A stretch of DNA of 13,007 nt, from assembly GCA_023424215.1 (NCBI GenBank), contig JAFAEC010000029.1:1-13007 (forward strand), in the 5' to 3' direction. The notes under the pieces are model-generated. The model was given only the letters and a program-made list of their open reading frames with translations, did no database searches and was not told where the DNA came from. A program made the translations under genes and the position numbers. Below, piece by piece: positions 12,511-13,007 of this stretch. Origin of the DNA: Pseudomonadota bacterium (GTDB lineage: Bacteria; Pseudomonadota; Alphaproteobacteria; Caulobacterales; Caulobacteraceae). Numbering within the stretch: position 1 is the stretch's first letter; each line of letters starts with the position of its first letter.

Positions 12511-13007
12511 TCAGTCCTCGTCCGCCTCGTCCGGGATCACGGGCAGCTCCACCGGCGCGGCCAGCGTCCTGATCTCGCCGATCTTCGCCCCCGGGAAGGC
12601 CTCCAGTACGGCCGACACGAAGGGGTCCGCCTCGACGGCGGCACGCTCCTCGGCGCGCTTGCGGCGGTCGACCTCGATCATGGTCTCGCCGCCGCCCTGG
12701 CCGTTGGCGGCGATCAGCCAGGTGCGGCCGGTCCAGTCCTTGAGGCGCGAGGCCAGCTTGCGGGCGAGATCGACCGGGGCGCCCTCGACGCTTTCGTAGG
12801 TGATGGCCCCGGGCTTGAAGGCGACCGGGCGGACGTAGCGCTGCACGTCCATCTGCAGGCCGACCTCGCGCTTCTCGCCGATCAGGGCGACCACCGCCTC
12901 GAACGACTGCGGGTCGGGCAGGGCGGCCGGCGCGGCGACGGGATGCGCCGCCAGCTGGGCCGAGGCTCCCCCCCCTCCCCCGCCCGATGGGCCGCGCGGC
13001 GCGGCGC
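12511..13007 (-). CDS. dnaX: DNA polymerase III subunit gamma/tau, C-terminal part (runs off right edge)
   Basis: The last 165 codons are visible. A low-complexity Ala/Pro/Gly linker, including six consecutive glycines, leads into a folded domain starting about SFEAVVALIGEKREVGLQMD and containing RYVRPVAFKPG, LASRLKDWTGRTWLIA and DPFVSAVLEAFPGAKI. This resembles the alphaproteobacterial tau C-terminal region, which in tau contacts the polymerase alpha subunit; the AAA+ clamp-loader domains lie outside the window. Identification is supported by ybaB and recR further along on the same strand. The glycine run is encoded by G5-A-G8 in the mRNA sense (12968-12981), a possible slippage site. The protein ends in an acidic tail (PVIPDEADED). 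The N-terminal region and start cannot be seen. Confidence 0.85.
   Translation of the reverse strand, partial: AAPRGPSGGGGGGASAQLAAHPVAAPAALPDPQSFEAVVALIGEKREVGLQMDVQRYVRPVAFKPGAITYESVEGAPVDLARKLASRLKDWTGRTWLIAANGQGGGETMIEVDRRKRAEERAAVEADPFVSAVLEAFPGAKIGEIRTLAAPVELPVIPDEADED

Noticed and set aside
1..13007. CRISPR array, insertion sequence, prophage or plasmid origin
   Set aside because: No regularly spaced repeats, transposase, phage structural gene or iteron cluster was seen on either strand.

Overview
The window is GC-rich (roughly 70 %) DNA with dense gene packing, short intergenic gaps, strong GC bias at third codon positions and frequent GTG starts. Promoter-like elements resemble the Caulobacter housekeeping pattern (TTGACGS-N10-14-GCTANAWC). 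Together with the DnaX C-terminal domain and the gene content, this suggests a Caulobacterales alphaproteobacterium (Caulobacter/Brevundimonas/Phenylobacterium type). It reads as chromosome: no transposase, integrase, phage gene or CRISPR array is visible.

Layout. 1-628 (minus): the start of a lipoprotein gene running off the left edge, downstream of a hemerythrin-like protein. 629-817: a divergent control region with a triple-ACGT element and a possible stress-sigma promoter. 818-4215 (plus): a two-gene fatty-acid beta-oxidation operon, an acetyl-CoA acyltransferase and a FadJ/FadB-type bifunctional hydratase/dehydrogenase. 4232-4999 (minus): a DUF488 protein and a small exported protein. 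5080-6735 (plus): an exported YtcJ-like amidohydrolase with a GC hairpin after it. 6774-6889 (plus): tRNA-Gly(CCC) with its own well-formed promoter. 6899-8566 (minus): a tightly coupled three-gene unit of a four-helix membrane protein, a small XRE regulator and an exported TraB/GumN protein, headed by two inverted repeats placed like repressor operators. 8644-10059 (minus): rmuC, possibly preceded by a tiny ORF. 10353-11295 (minus): ybaB-recR. 11454-12068 (plus): a RutE-like nitroreductase. 12065-12460 (minus): a cupin. 12511 to the right edge (minus): the 3' end of dnaX.

How the genes fit together. The two lipid genes supply the last three steps of each beta-oxidation round. dnaX, ybaB and recR are a familiar bacterial replication/repair neighbourhood, but here a cupin and a convergent nitroreductase sit between dnaX and ybaB. 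A 29-bp palindrome between ybaB and the nitroreductase gene carries promoter-like elements on both strands. rmuC adds a second DNA-maintenance gene.

The most interesting parts are the operator-headed membrane protein-XRE-TraB/GumN unit, the palindromic divergent promoter, and an eight-G run in dnaX where a +1 slip would give a short, gamma-like product. None is shown to be a new system by sequence alone; the first is the best candidate for a little-described module.
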